Positions 22,701-32,600 of a stretch of 64,000 bases of DNA are shown here, one piece after another (within the stretch, counting starts at the first letter, position 1; each line of letters opens with the position of its first letter). Source of the stretch: Amyelois transitella (Eukaryota; Arthropoda; Insecta; Lepidoptera; Pyralidae); the NCBI RefSeq assembly GCF_032362555.1, contig NC_083523.1, positions 1,897,501 to 1,961,500 of the forward strand, in the 5' to 3' direction. The notes under the pieces are model-generated. The model saw nothing but the letters and a program-made list of their open reading frames with translations. It was not told where the DNA came from and searched no databases. Both the position numbers and the translations under genes were made by a program.

Positions 22701-24882
22701 CATTACTAGTAGCAGCACTTCCGTCAAAGACTACTCTCAATCGGGTTGAAGAGCTATGCTCCCGATATACACCATGGTGTGGTAAAAAATAATGTGGTGT
22801 TCCATATGAACTTACCTTTTTCATATGACCCAAATCAAGGTATTCATGTATGAAATCAGTGTATAATTTTTTATAAGTAATATTACGTTCGAGGCGTCTT
22901 TCTAAAACTAAAAAACGAATTTTAGCCTGAGTGTACGACTCGCCAAGGCTAGCTGGTGACTTCTGAAGCGGCAGATGTACGCAGAACCTTCCATCACTTG
23001 TGCGCGTTGTAGTGTTAATAAAATGTTCTTCGCAAGCACGCTCGTCGTCCGTGTGTGTGAGACTAGCCTTAGGCAGTTCCTCTAGTTCCCAAAACTGCCG
23101 TAATTGTATTTCAATAGCGTGCGAAAAATTACATTGGAAAGACCTATCAATATTGTGCGTATTACTGTGTATAGGCCCTGAAATTATCCAACCTAATTTT
23201 GTGTTTTGTAAAACTGGGCCATTTGGTAACCTTATTTTACCTTCGCATAATAAATCCCAAAATATTTCTGCGCCAATCAAAATGTCAATATTGTGGGACT
23301 CGTAAAATAATGGATCGGCTAGCTGTATATGTTCAGGGATGAATAGTTCGTTTTGATCATATGCAACCGCCGGCAATGTACATGAAATGTAAGGCAACAC
23401 AAAACATTTTAAACTCGTAGAATAGGCACCGGTGCGCGATCTTATTTTAACATCACAGATCTGTGTTGAGTTTGTAACCGAGTTACCTATTCCTCGTATT
23501 TCACAAGTGGACTGTATTAAAGTAACATTAAGTTTTGTACATAAATCCTTAGACAAAAAACAAAGTTGACTTCCTGAATCGAGAAGACAGCGTGCAATAT
23601 GATAATTATTGTGATTATCCGCTATTTCAATCATAGCAGTCGATAATAAAACAGAATTTATACTTTTAACTGATTGATTATTGAACGTATAGCGAGTGTT
23701 ATCTATGTGCGGCTTGTTTACCTGTGCCGTGCTAGACCGATGCATGGGGACGTCGACCGCGGGGACCGCGGGGGTCGCGGGCGCGGTCGGTACATCTCTC
23801 GGCTCACGATTATTGCAATTTGAATGAAGCGTCATTACTTGAGCGTCATTAGACGTGTCACTATGAATTAGCGTATTATGTTTTCTATTACATTTTCGAC
23901 ACGGACCAAACTTACATGTTTCTAACGTATGTCCAGAGCGTAAACAGTTCTCACACAACTTGTTGGTAGCTATAAAGTGTAGTTTAGTGTCTATATTAGC
24001 ATCCAAAAACTTTGGACAGGAATACAGTGCATGATCATTGTAACACATTAAACATGGCTTCTTATAGGTAGTGCGACTTTGTTGTGACTTGGTGGAGACA
24101 TTGCATTGAGCCTTATGTGTAGTTTGTTTTTTGGAATCAAGATTAATCTTACTATGAGAGGCTTGCAATGTTTCCAACATCTCAGCACGGTCCCTGAGAA
24201 AGGTGAGTAGATCATCCACCTTTAGTGATGATTTAGTTTCATTGTGTTTACGAATAGTACACTTATATTGCTCCCACTCGCGTTCAGTAGTTTCATCTAA
24301 TTTAGAAGTGACTATGAATATGACCAGTGTATCCCAGTGCTCAGTGGGTTCACCAAGCATTTTTAAAGCTCTTAAATTCTTAAGTATTGTATCAATTAGG
24401 CGCCTGAGCATGTGGTACGACTCCTTAGTTAATTTCTGAATGGTAAATAAGGCCTTAACATGGTTGTGTATTAACATACTGCTATTATTGTATCTATTGA
24501 GAAGTAATTCCCATGCTATAGTATAATTGCTGGCTGAGAACTCCACAGAATCTATAACCAACTCCGCACTGCCCTTTAATGAGGATTTTAGGTAATGAAA
24601 TTTTTGAATATCGCTAATTTCATTAGAATTATGAACTAAAGACATAAATGTATCTCGAAACTCGAGCCAATGCTCATATGAACCATCGAATGTAGGCATA
24701 GATATGACAGGTAATTTAATTGATTTTATTTTACTATGACACACACTGGAGCCATCAGAGACTTCGGCTCGGTTAAGTAAGTATTCAGCTCGTGACAAGG
24801 CACTATAATAGCTATCCTCAAATAAATCTCGTTGATTTAATTGGCAATCTAAATCAGAGTCTATCACTATCTTCTCAATCAT
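19747..24882 (-). CDS. BEL/Pao gag-pol polyprotein, 1711 codons
   Basis: A single open frame. Gag-type region (PTFDGSYEHWLEFRDTF, residues 63-79) is followed by zinc knuckles at about 277-340 (CLMCYNDHALYSC, CENCLRSGHTLETC, CRKCNRKH). The aspartic protease has DSG at 435-437. RT spans about 650-850 with YVDD at 836-839. RNase H begins with TDAS at 1010. The integrase zinc finger is at about 1316-1363, and the catalytic triad is D1394, D1460 and E1509 (GVDYAGP, FSDNGRNF, GLWEAG). A DUF5641-type C-terminus follows. No stop interrupts it, so the enzymes look functional. The ATG at 24882 is internal to the ancestral gag: the true N-terminus is at 26059, and an ISL2EU insertion separates the two. 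The last eleven codons or so are encoded by the 3' LTR. Confidence 0.95.
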   Translation of the reverse strand: MIEKIVIDSDLDCQLNQRDLFEDSYYSALSRAEYLLNRAEVSDGSSVCHSKIKSIKLPVISMPTFDGSYEHWLEFRDTFMSLVHNSNEISDIQKFHYLKSSLKGSAELVIDSVEFSASNYTIAWELLLNRYNNSSMLIHNHVKALFTIQKLTKESYHMLRRLIDTILKNLRALKMLGEPTEHWDTLVIFIVTSKLDETTEREWEQYKCTIRKHNETKSSLKVDDLLTFLRDRAEMLETLQASHSKINLDSKKQTTHKAQCNVSTKSQQSRTTYKKPCLMCYNDHALYSCPKFLDANIDTKLHFIATNKLCENCLRSGHTLETCKFGPCRKCNRKHNTLIHSDTSNDAQVMTLHSNCNNREPRDVPTAPATPAVPAVDVPMHRSSTAQVNKPHIDNTRYTFNNQSVKSINSVLLSTAMIEIADNHNNYHIARCLLDSGSQLCFLSKDLCTKLNVTLIQSTCEIRGIGNSVTNSTQICDVKIRSRTGAYSTSLKCFVLPYISCTLPAVAYDQNELFIPEHIQLADPLFYESHNIDILIGAEIFWDLLCEGKIRLPNGPVLQNTKLGWIISGPIHSNTHNIDRSFQCNFSHAIEIQLRQFWELEELPKASLTHTDDERACEEHFINTTTRTSDGRFCVHLPLQKSPASLGESYTQAKIRFLVLERRLERNITYKKLYTDFIHEYLDLGHMKKVSSYGTPHYFLPHHGVYREHSSSTRLRVVFDGSAATSNGVSLNDIQLVGPPLQSELFDILLRFRRYRFTACADIQKMYRQCLLHESQRDMQLIVWRDNPSEPLSMYQLNTVTYGMAASPYLAVRCLKQLALECTDPDVKRIISEDFYVDDMITGWDDKHELLSFCNKTSKCLQSGCFPLRKWTFNFQCDQSSGPFSAGKELTLGDTVQCKTLGLGWYNTSDEFYFNTQFKSDTNKITKRSILSHISQIFDPLGLVSPIIIIVKILLQRLWLLQLGWDDVVPSDVLLTWTKFANALSELNTIRVPRHVINTTATHSELHIFTDASQVAYGACIYVRSVSSDNNSLVRLLCSKSKVAPLKPVSIPRLELCGALLGARLYDKVNKALHLQFKNIMFWTDSTIVLGWLHMPPNLQKTFVQNRTSEIHELTRELPWRHVSGKNNPADLVSRGMSLEDLSTSTLWWEGPAYLRQPDFRCDLVPSFINGLPDELPELKSGVTLSAVPDKVSESSLFPFYRFSQFNRMRRAVAYVNRFIYNSRNTNNPRSGVLCVDELRESDITLARLSQLESFPVEYMSLTKNNCLGHKHNLAKLSLFIDHNKLIRVGGRISNSQIFSLDKKHPILISGSHPFATLLFRYEHTRLLHAAPQALLYNLRETWWPISGRNLARKVVHNCIVCKRLRGKTPTPLMGNLPMERLDATFPFMRCGVDYAGPMLMLNRRGKGSRTTKCYICIFICFVTRAIHLELVSDLSTEGYLLALKRFISRRGKPLEIFSDNGRNFVGLMNEFKKFINNCSSEIIDYAISQNIKFTFLPPYSPNFGGLWEAGVKSCKYHLRRVVGNAHLTFEEFSTVLVQIEAVLNSRPLSPMSTDPQDFTPLSPAHFLLGRPLTAPACEDVTEISTNRLTRYQRVEQIRQHFWSRWAKEYVSELQARTKRTKDDTPLKPGMLVVIKDDNLPPLKWHLGRIIDIFPGKDGVARVADIRTSTGIVKRSVQQDMSFARVAENTLKARASKAGGMLEHIYINKEY

Positions 24883-25139
24883 TGTTTGAATATTATTAAA
24901 TAGGCTATTACACTCTTTTTTGAAAACTGTTTTAAATCAATCCTGAGACTGTGTTATACCTATAGAATTTTTATTAAAATTTTTTGAAGCCAAAAAGTGC
25001 TCTAAAAACGATTTATTATTTATGATTTTGTATTTTCGCGCGAAAACGCCATCCGCCATGCTGTTTTGACTCGTGACGTCATACTTTTAGTAAACAATAC
25101 GGCTCTACGTAAGACTAAAGTAAAAAGATTTTTGTAATA

Positions 25140-25283
25140 ATGAATTACAATACATATTGTTGGTGTCTTGTTCCTGAATGCAAGAATACAAGTATAAAAA
25201 CACCAGAAAAATTGTGGATTCCACTGCCAAGTGATATTAAAATGAGAAACACTTGGTTGAAATTAGCAAGAAGAGATCCAAAG
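25140..25283 (+). pseudogene. THAP-domain exon of ISL2EU-type transposase
   Basis: ATG at 25140 gives CWCLVPECKNTSIKTPEKLW, then LPSDIKMRNTWLKLARRDP. The paired Cys and the downstream Trp and Pro are the N-terminal half of a THAP zinc finger, the DNA-binding module of this transposase type. Beyond 25283 the frame runs into low-complexity TATA-rich sequence at the deletion. Confidence 0.8.
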
Positions 25284-25363
25284 GCATTGTCTATAAAATT
25301 ATATACAATTATATAAATTATATACAATTATAATTATGTCTATTATATACAATAAATACTTAC

Positions 25364-25491
25364 ATCGCTGTTTTAACATTTCTTAACTCAGCAGAACAGA
25401 AATCGGGATTGGACGCAAAAAATTTCGCCACCATCAACGTATTAATCCTCGGTAGATTTATATTGTCTGCTTTCACAAAACCGTCTTCCAT
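25364..25491 (-). pseudogene. First YqaJ exon of the deleted ISL2EU-type element
   Basis: The 128 bp exon opens MEDGFVKADNINLPRI and ends at a GTAAGT donor. It matches the first exon of copy B (41481-41608) in length, start and donor position. The rest of the gene is deleted. Confidence 0.82.
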
Positions 25492-25807
25492 GATTCTATT
25501 ATTAAAGAGTAAAAACCCAAAAACGTGATAGAAATTTTAAAATTTCAAAATAAACAGAGCCTGACATCATCAATATGTTTTCGATTCGATATTTGTTTAC
25601 TAAAAGTATGACGTCACGTCAGTACCCAACATGGCGGATAGCGTTTTCGACTTTTGAAGAACAGATTAAAAAAGAGGATTTTTTAAATTGAATTATAAAA
25701 TCCATATTGCACTTTTATGAATAATAATCGATGTTTTTCTTGTATTTTTTACAAAATCTATAAGATACGTGCATTTTTATATTTTTTTTTACATGGTGTA
25801 AAATAGC

Positions 25808-26059
25808 CTATTCAGTAAGTAAGCTGGCTGCGCCTTGCATACGCAGTTTTAAATCAATGCATTTTTGACTATTTAATTGATCTCGAGTTATGCTATTAAT
25901 AAAGGTTGTTAGTCTTGTGAGGCGACCTTTGATTATGCCTCTGCCTTTTACTAAATCAGTCAACTTCTCACTATCTTTGTCACAGAAGGCGGTAGGGGGC
26001 CTACTGTACGGAGACCTATCGCGAGATTTAGGCTTAGCTTCATCATTAACTAGGCTCAT
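25808..26059 (-). pseudogene. BEL gag N-terminus severed by insertion
   Basis: The ATG at 26059 opens an 83-codon frame with the BEL gag block LVKGRGIIKGRLTRLTTF. It ends in a TAG that belongs to the inserted element's terminal repeat. Taking out 24902-25809 plus one AT duplication puts this frame in register with the gag-pol frame upstream of its ATG at 24882. This shows that the insertion, not drift, broke gag. Confidence 0.85.
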
Positions 26060-26323
26060 TTTGGTTGTTTGTGAAAGGACTTACGGTTTGTGAATATTCC
26101 TGTTCGTACTGTGGCGTCAGCCGATGCTAGCAACGGCAGAAAGCTGACTATAGCGATGCACAAGAACTGAAATATGAACAAAGCACGGTATTAGCACAGA
26201 TTGAACTCACAGGGACGAGGTTAGGAAGGATGGCTGGCCGTACCGAATGTATGCAGCAGTTCCTCCGACGTCTTAACCTCGCTGGTTCTATGTCTTCATG
26301 CGGCGACGAAGGTCCACAACGTA

Positions 26324-26597
26324 TGATGGCGCTTGGGTCTTGAAATGAATGATTCCTTTGGTTCAAATGCCTGTGTAATTCCGTTTATTTCTTTTGATGA
26401 CAATATTTTTGCGAAATGAGGTTATGGCGAGCACAAGATCTAGCGTGATTTTTGTGAATTAAGGAAACGGATATAAATGCAATAGACAACCGCCGCGTTG
26501 TCGTTCAGAAACTAATTTTACAAAGTTAAACATTGTCTATGAAATGGTGTAAAAATATTAAATTAATATTCTTTATTTATGTATATATGCTCCAACA
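26324..26597 (-). repeat. BEL 5' LTR
   Basis: Same length and apparently same sequence as 19508-19781. It borders the leader on the minus strand, which runs to the gag start at 26059. Confidence 0.95.
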
Positions 26598-26856
26598 AAT
26601 ATTATTGAGGTTGTTAAAATAGAGTCTGAAAATAATTGTGCTGATTTATTAACGAAGTCTTTGGGAAATATTAAATTTACTAAATTTAGACAAATGTTAA
26701 ATATAGTTAATTAAAAGGATGTGTAGAAAAGTTATAAGAGAAGCTTAATGTTATGATAAGTAAAAGAGAAGCTAGTTATATAAACATATTGGTATTAAGA
26801 AGTTTAAATTTTATGTTAATTTTTGTTGCTAGTTGCAATATAAATGTAAGGAGGCG

Positions 26857-27044
26857 TGTTAGAAATAAGTATATTTATATTGGCAACACTGAAGTCTATG
26901 ATTGACTATTTCTAAGTTATTGTTTGTCTGTGGTCTTTCTCTTCTCTGCCCAAGATCTAACATGGCGAAATGTGCTCTTACTTTATTTTGTAGTAACATA
27001 GTTAAATAATAAAGAATGTAAAGAACTACGACTTTTTTTCAACA
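26857..27044 (+). repeat. Copia 3' LTR
   Basis: Begins TGTTAGAAATAAG after a purine-rich tract (TAAGGAGGCG) and ends TTCAACA. About 143 bp downstream of the copia stop codon. A diverged relative lies at 1-92. From 26715 to 26856 is copia 3' untranslated sequence. Confidence 0.8.
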
Positions 27045-27251
27045 AATATAACATAAATAATATATATTATAGAGAAAAATACATTCAATTTCTTAGTAAT
27101 AATGATGAAAACAAAATAAAAACAAGGTACCTATATAAAATAACTTAATTTCAGACAAATGTAATAAAAGTACCTACTAAAACTTTTATTGTGTTCTGTG
27201 CACTTTCTTATGGTAATAAAAATAATATGTTCCTTGTTTTTGATTTCATAA
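27045..27251. other. AT-rich spacer, nothing recognised
   Basis: No coding or repeat signal seen between the copia LTR and the next Harbinger fragment. Confidence 0.5.
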
Positions 27252-27480
27252 CAAGTTTAATATTCCTGGAGTATTAGGATGCATTGATGGCACTCATATT
27301 GCTATTGTGCGTCCTAACCAACATGAGGACAGATATTTTTGCAGAAAGAATTACTATTCTCTAAACGTACAATAAGTAAGTAATTGTTTCTAGATTTGTG
27401 ATGCTGACATGCCGATTATAATTGTTGATGCCAGTCATGGAGAAGCAACACATGACTCCTTCATTTGGTCTAGTCATCCT
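27252..27480 (+). pseudogene. Harbinger transposase fragment
   Basis: Encodes IPGVLGCIDGTHIAIVRP with the first catalytic Asp, then CRKNYYSLNVQ, then after a short intron-like gap (27373-27393) CDADMPIIIVDASH and ATHDSFIWSSHPL. It is a different Harbinger lineage from the one at 1295-4596. It is cut on the right by a piggyBac element inserted at a TTAA. Confidence 0.8.
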
Positions 27481-28941
27481 TTAACCCTTTCTATTATTTC
27501 AATTTCGCCGTCTCTGTACGGGCGGCTTTGTATTTAGGCCCTTCTATAAAACGATGGGCGAGATATTATGTCCTAACAAAAATGGTTCTGCTGTACGGAA
27601 GGCAAAAATTATATAGATAATATTTTCGTTTTCAAAATTATATAGACAATTTTGGTGTTGCCATACGTTGAAATAATAACGTCTTTATAAGCAGAAATGA
27701 GCAAAATTGAATTATGATTAAGAATAATGAACATTTGCTTCAAAAATACTAAAAAAATATCAAATATTTATATAAAATTTCTTGCATATATATTTTTTTA
27801 TAAAATACTGGATTATGTAGTATATTAAAATAAATTTTTTATTAACCATAATAATTTTTTGGGCAACTGGGTACAAGCAAGCATATAAGCGAATTAACAC
27901 TCAGTTTTTTAAATACTCATTTTACATTTTTATAAATTATTATCATGCTTTTAAAAAAATATCTATGATTATAATAAAATGTAACGAGGTAGCGTAAAAT
28001 TTAATTTATGAGGGTGCAATAAGTAACTGGCTAGTTAACATATCTTGTACATTGTATCGTGTTTGTATTCGACATGGAGTTATCGGATTTGGAGAGTGAA
28101 ATAAATGTTGCTGGACCTAGTAGCGTTAGCAATTTGGAAGAACCCTATGTTTTTAATACAAATGAAGAATTGCTAAATGTTTTGCTTGATTCCGATTGGG
28201 ACGACGAATCTAATCGAATTGATAATGTAAGTATCGATTCTCCCTTTGAGGAAAGTAATGATACATTAGAGTGGATATGTGGAAATTTTTGACAACCAAT
28301 ATTTCACGATTTTCAAGGGCAATCCGGATTTAATGATTTATCATTATCACAGTTGGAGAAACCATCCGAATTCTATGAGTATTTTTTAAAATTTGATGTA
28401 GTGCGTAAACTATGCCAAGCAACAAATTTTAGTCTCAAAAGTTTGTTGAAACTCACGAATTAAGCACGAGTTCGCGATTTCGGCACTGGAAGCCAACTTC
28501 TCCATCTTAGATGTATACTTTCATAGCTTTAACTATATTAATAGCACGCAGCAAAAATTATCAATAGCAGAATATCGGTCCACTGACTGATTACTAGAAA
28601 CACCTGTTTTCAGACAAGTCATGCCCCGACATCGTTAATTGAATATTTTATCCGTGTTTCATATTGAAGAAGAATTGAATCAAGAAGACAAATTGAAAAA
28701 AAAAAAACATCTTTTAGTCCAGGAAGTCGTCTTTGTGTAGACAAAAGCTTAGTATTTTTTAAGGGCAGATGTTTTAAACAATATCCTATACCATCAAAGA
28801 GGAACAGATTTGGAGTGAAATTTTATGTGTTGATGTAGAAACAAGGTATATTGTTGATTTTATTATATATACCGGAAAGGGTACTGTCCCAGTAGATAAG
28901 GAAGTAGGTGTTTCTGGTGCTATCGTGAAAACTTTGATAAA

Positions 28942-28996
28942 CGGTAAATAATGTGTAACCCTGATTCAAGTAATCAGGGTTACACATTATTTACCG
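28942..28996. repeat. Perfect hairpin, 25 bp arms, 5 bp spacer
   Basis: The arm 28942-28966 is the exact complement of 28972-28996, with spacer CAAGT. The right arm encodes NQGYTLFT, the authentic piggyBac sequence leading into DNWY. The left arm is its inverted copy, occupying the position of the preceding codons. Confidence 0.95.
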
Positions 28997-29267
28997 ACAA
29001 TTGGTACACCAGTCCCAAATTATATAAATATCTTCATGATAATGAGACTAATTGCTGCGGTACTGTTAAACGTAACAGAAAGCTAATGCCCAAATTAGAC
29101 GAGAAACTAATAACCGGCGAAATGGAAGTTAAACATACAAACTAATTAAGTAATGGCCTTAAAGTGGAAGTCTAAGAGAGATATTTATACCTATGATTTC
29201 TTCATTTCATAGTGCAGAAATGGTGTTCACACTAGGAAATCAATTGAAGCCTTAATGTGTAGTAGAT

Positions 29268-29320
29268 TTGTCCACTGCCCCCTTTCCAAAATTGTATTTT
29301 GGAAAGGGGGCAGTGGACAA
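29268..29320. repeat. Perfect hairpin, 24 bp arms, 5 bp spacer
   Basis: The arm 29268-29291 is the exact complement of 29297-29320, with spacer TTGTA. The right arm runs into GAVDKTD, a conserved piggyBac block, and the left arm is its inverted copy. It is 272 bp from the previous hairpin, in the same pseudogene. Confidence 0.95.
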
Positions 29321-29400
29321 GACTGATATGATGATCAATTCTGTTCAATGTCCTAGGGAAAGCTTAAAATGGTACAGAAAAAAGGTATTTCGGTTTAGTT

Positions 29401-30343
29401 GACAGCCCGTCATTTTATGTATTTCTGCATTATCTTAATACGTCGCATTATTATCACGTCTCTTGACTTAACTAGACAACATCTCCTACTTGTCTCATGC
29501 TGTATTTCGTCACTTTCGCAATTCGTCCGACGAGCATGTACAATCAAGTTTATAATTGTTAACCATTTTTTCCTATTAATCTATTTTATGCTTCTCTGAG
29601 GATATTTTATGAATCACAAACTTTTCATTTATATTTTATTTACCCATATCTTTAGGTTCTTCATTCAAGGCTAGCACCATCTAGGTAGTGGCGAGGTACC
29701 TCCTACTAAAACCTAATGCGGAAGGCCTCTTTGGTTAGCGACTGACTGGCTACATGAGCGATAGTGTGTTGTTTTTTATTAAAAATATTATGTCAAAATC
29801 TCTAATGGATCTTCCGATTTTTCTTCTCTCCGTTCTTCTGGTAGATTTTCGACTGGAACTGTTATTTATGAGTTTTCTTTAGTCGTTAGTAATATACTAC
29901 TTCGATTTGTGAAGTGAACATACAGACAATTGGTGTAATCAGTGTTATTCATTGACTTTACAATAGCCGGCCGGCAGAACTTAAAAGCCTCCCAGAGCCC
30001 TGGTCAGCCTCACTGCGAAGATTTCTTCTGCAAGGTGCATGTTGATGAGTACCTTTTAATCTGTCTAGTTTACGGTCGTCTAGCCTTGAATAATAACATA
30101 TTTTTCAATTCCCTTTTCTCATAGTTTTTTTTCGATTACGCTCCCCGCAGGATAGGCCCTATTTACACGGGCCATCCACATATCATCTATTATACCTACA
30201 TGAGGTTTACAAAAGGAGGATATTGTATTATAACATAGACTCATTTTGTATTTTATTTCAAATAAAACGCGATTCATGACACATATTCAGTTGTTTCCGC
30301 CGCTGTCAATTTAATTATTGAATTGAAAAGTTTTATTTTTGCA
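29401..30343. other. Unassigned spacer
   Basis: No coding sequence of a recognised family. Presumably contains the decayed right part of piggyBac copy 1. Short open frames here show no motif. Confidence 0.4.
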
Positions 30344-30845
30344 ATGGAAAATAATTCTATAAGCTTAAAATTTATTTCAAGTGAGAGAGGAAAACATATT
30401 TTGCCGATGGGTGGCTAAAGATTGACTCTAGCAAAAACTTATAAAAACGGATCTTCAAGATGGCGTTGCGTGAATCGTTGTGAATGTAGTGGTAGTGCAA
30501 CTTTGAGTGACACTTCCAATTTATTACGGGAAACGCGTTACAGTTGTAATCCCGATCATGCAACAAACACTGTTGATGTTGTATTGGATCAATGCAAAAA
30601 AAAAGGTCTGTTCAGATTTGAGGCCAGTTAGACAAATCTTTGAAGATGCGACGAGGGCGTTACGTAATGATGATAGACTAGTCGATGATATACCTGATTT
30701 TAGTTCGGTTTAAGCTTGCTTATACCGGATTCGTAAAAGATCTTTGGATGTTCCCAAAACTGTTTACATGCGACCAGAGGATGTGGTAATACCAGAGGTG
30801 CTGAGTGATGTGAAAACTCATTGCTCTACTCATAGAGCTCCTTAG
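30344..30845 (+). pseudogene. FLYWCH zinc-finger fragment (MULE-type)
   Basis: ATG at 30344 opens ISLKFISSERGKHIL, a stop follows, then LAKTYKNGSSRWRCVNRCEC and CNPDHATNTVDVVLDQCKKK make the FLYWCH-type finger (Trp-Arg-Cys, Cys, His). A frame change at about 30620 leads to VRQIFEDATRALRND and then, past a stop, MRPEDVVIPE. The catalytic MULE domain is absent. It is a different lineage from the gene at 10371. Confidence 0.75.
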
Positions 30846-31139
30846 TTACCAACCACGTTTATAACATCAATAATATTGTATTTAAATACGTGCTGTTTTA
30901 AGCTGAATAAAACCAACATTCCTTATGGTTTTGTCTTTATTCTTATAATAAATACTTATATGTAGTTATTCACAATGGCACTAAAAGCAGCAAACATTAC
31001 TTACTTACGACGAAGCGGCTTCTGCTAGCGATGTGATTAAATTCAAACTTCTTGTCAACCATATTTCGCCGAACATATTCAATTTTATACGAGATTGTGA
31101 AAAAAATTGATTATTTTTTTAACATAATCAATTTTTTTA

Positions 31140-31783
31140 ATAGGAACCAAATGTAACAGGGGATACTGACAGGACGTTATCGTTACCTGAAACATTGCCC
31201 CGTGTCGTCCTCGAATCATCAGAGAGTCCTACAATATTTTCATTTCCCGAAGTTGGGGAAATTTCAAGAGGTTTGTTAGTATTTATTATTTGAGGAATTA
31301 AATTTGATATCAAGGTAACTAAGTAAATTGAGATATTTATGTATAAAACAATTTTTATTTCAGTGACTCATGTTGAAATTCCTGACCATGTTCCTGCTAA
31401 TGAAATATCAGTTCATGATGATTGGAATGAGGCTGGACCGTCACACACCAGCCTCATGTACCACCACCGACGCAGACGCCACCGCCAGTTCACCAGGAGG
31501 ATATTGCACCAGCTCATCGTCAGCCAGCTCAACGAGGGCAGACACCTCGTCGTCGGCACGGTTCACCATTAGGCCGTGCTCGTTCACCGAGAAGGCGCCT
31601 TGTCGGACCATATTCCCAAATTGAGCAGGCAACGCAGCAATTTATATCTTCCGATGAAGAATGTCGACATTTTCTCCGAAAAAAAAACATGAGGATGAAA
31701 TAGAACTCGAGAGAGAAAAGCTGCGCATTAAAGAAAAAGAAATAGAGGCACAACATCGATGGCTGGATGTAAACCACGAATGA
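31140..31783 (+). pseudogene. C-terminal part of a Myb/SANT-type accessory protein
   Basis: Pieces LPETLPRVVLESSESPTIFS (31180-31270) and, after an intron-like gap, THVEIPDHVPANEIS are followed by a Pro/Ser/Thr-rich stretch and an Arg-rich stretch. The end is a charged helix, KKHEDEIELEREKLRIKEKE, stopping at about 31783. This layout fits the tail of the SANT-like proteins that accompany Harbinger elements. Frame changes occur at about 31450-31680. The DNA-binding N-terminus is not seen, and 30846-31139 holds nothing I recognise. Confidence 0.5.
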
Positions 31784-32339
31784 TCTCACAAGCCAAAAGC
31801 CAAGTGATTTACTTTACTAACGTGTTTCGGTTGTGAAACAATTAAAACTGTCACATATGACATTTACACTCGCAAAAACACACGAAACTTGACTTCGAAT
31901 GAGAACGCAGTCGAAACGTTCAGATACTCATCGTCATCAGTAAAAGTTTGTACAAATACACTAGTCATTTTATTTCTTATAGTTTCCGCTAGAGGCGCTG
32001 TTCAAGTTTACATACAAAATTGGAACATAACGCAAACGCAATAGTTGCGTTTTTCACAAATGAAAACTTACACTCGGGGTTCTGAGAGCGATACCTCGCT
32101 CGTTTGAAAAAATATTTAAAAAAAGAAAAATCTGCCTATGTTGAGTTTTTTATTGGAATATTGTTAAAATATACAAAAAAATAATATGCTTGACTTAATG
32201 AATTGAAAATTTTATTGAAATGTTTGTTACTTCATGTGATTCAAATAGATTAAAAAATATTGAGGTTATGACATCCGTTTTCTGTTGATATTAATTTTAT
32301 TCTATTTTGTAGCATATTCCTAATTTCAAAAAGAACTCG
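31784..32339. other. Unassigned spacer
   Basis: No gene or clear terminal repeats recognised. Confidence 0.4.
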
Positions 32340-32600
32340 TAGCGTGAAAAAGATTGCTAAAGACAACAACAATAGAAAACGAAGAAGCAACGTAGGAATG
32401 AATCTTCAGATGAGGATACGTCTGATGATGACCTAATTCTGACAGATAGTGACAACGATGATGCTGAATGTCCTATTTGTTGTAAAAATTACTCACAAGA
32501 CAAAAGAGGAGAAAAATGGATAAGGTGCACAAAATGTTTCCAATGGATGCATGAGAATTGTGTGGATAATGCAGGGATCAATTTTATCTGTGCAATTTGA
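32340..32600 (+). pseudogene. PHD-like zinc finger tail of a pogo-type transposase
   Basis: One frame reads SSDEDTSDDDLILTDSDN and then CPICCKNYSQDKRGEKWIRC, CFQWMHENCV and NFICAI before a stop. The Cys/His spacing is PHD-like. The same acidic tract plus finger closes the pogo-type fragments at 43616-44395. The catalytic part is absent. From 32601 to 33021 no gene is seen. Confidence 0.6.

Larger units (their letters stand above)
24902..25809. mobile_element. Internally deleted ISL2EU-type element (908 bp)
   Basis: The ends are AGGCTATT and AATAGCCT, flanked by AT (24900-24901 and 25810-25811). Just inside, both ends share a longer inverted block (ACGTCATACTTTTAGTAAAC at about 25077-25096, complement at about 25597-25616). 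It keeps the two gene starts of the family facing each other: a THAP exon on + and the first YqaJ exon on -. Both bodies are gone, so it needs enzymes from elsewhere. It is the only copy here whose ends could be placed. Confidence 0.8.
19508..26597 (-). mobile_element. BEL/Pao LTR retrotransposon, complete, young
   Basis: Two LTRs of 274 bp (19508-19781 and 26324-26597) look identical base for base by eye. They begin TG and end CA and are flanked by a 5 bp AATAT duplication (19503-19507, 26598-26602). Identical LTRs mean recent insertion. The element lies on the minus strand and encodes one long gag-pol frame plus a separated gag N-terminus. The separation is caused by an ISL2EU-type insertion at 24902-25809. 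An exact primer binding site next to the 5' LTR (26323 downwards) could not be assigned. Confidence 0.95.
19060..26714 (+). pseudogene. Ty1/copia RNase H-domain fragment split by a BEL insertion
   Basis: Residues from 19060 to 19507 encode the copia RNase H region: DCFVDSDWARYIIDRKSTTGY, WQSKKQNCITKSSTFAEYIAL and YEDNSGAVAIAK. The frame is cut at 19507 by the BEL element and resumes at 26603 (ENNCADLLTKSLG), ending at TAA 26712-26714. Both sides carry the AATAT duplication, so the interruption is a clean insertion. The upstream gag, protease, integrase and RT parts are missing; the fragment is fused on the left to the cryptic transposon gene. Confidence 0.88.
27481..29400 (+). pseudogene. piggyBac element and transposase, copy 1, decayed
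   Basis: A TTAA at 27481-27484 followed by CCCTTTCTATT is the expected piggyBac left border. A leader runs to the ATG at 28074 (MELSDLESEINVAGPSS, the acidic N-terminus). Later blocks of a DDE_Tnp_1_7 transposase are visible: FHDFQGQSGFNDLSLSQLE at 28300, TLFTDNWYTSPKLYKYLHD at 28990 with a catalytic Asp, and GAVDKTDMMINS at 29310. Stops and frameshifts are frequent. Two perfect hairpins (28942-28996, 29268-29320) lie at places where upstream coding sequence should be. I could not find the right end. Confidence 0.75.
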
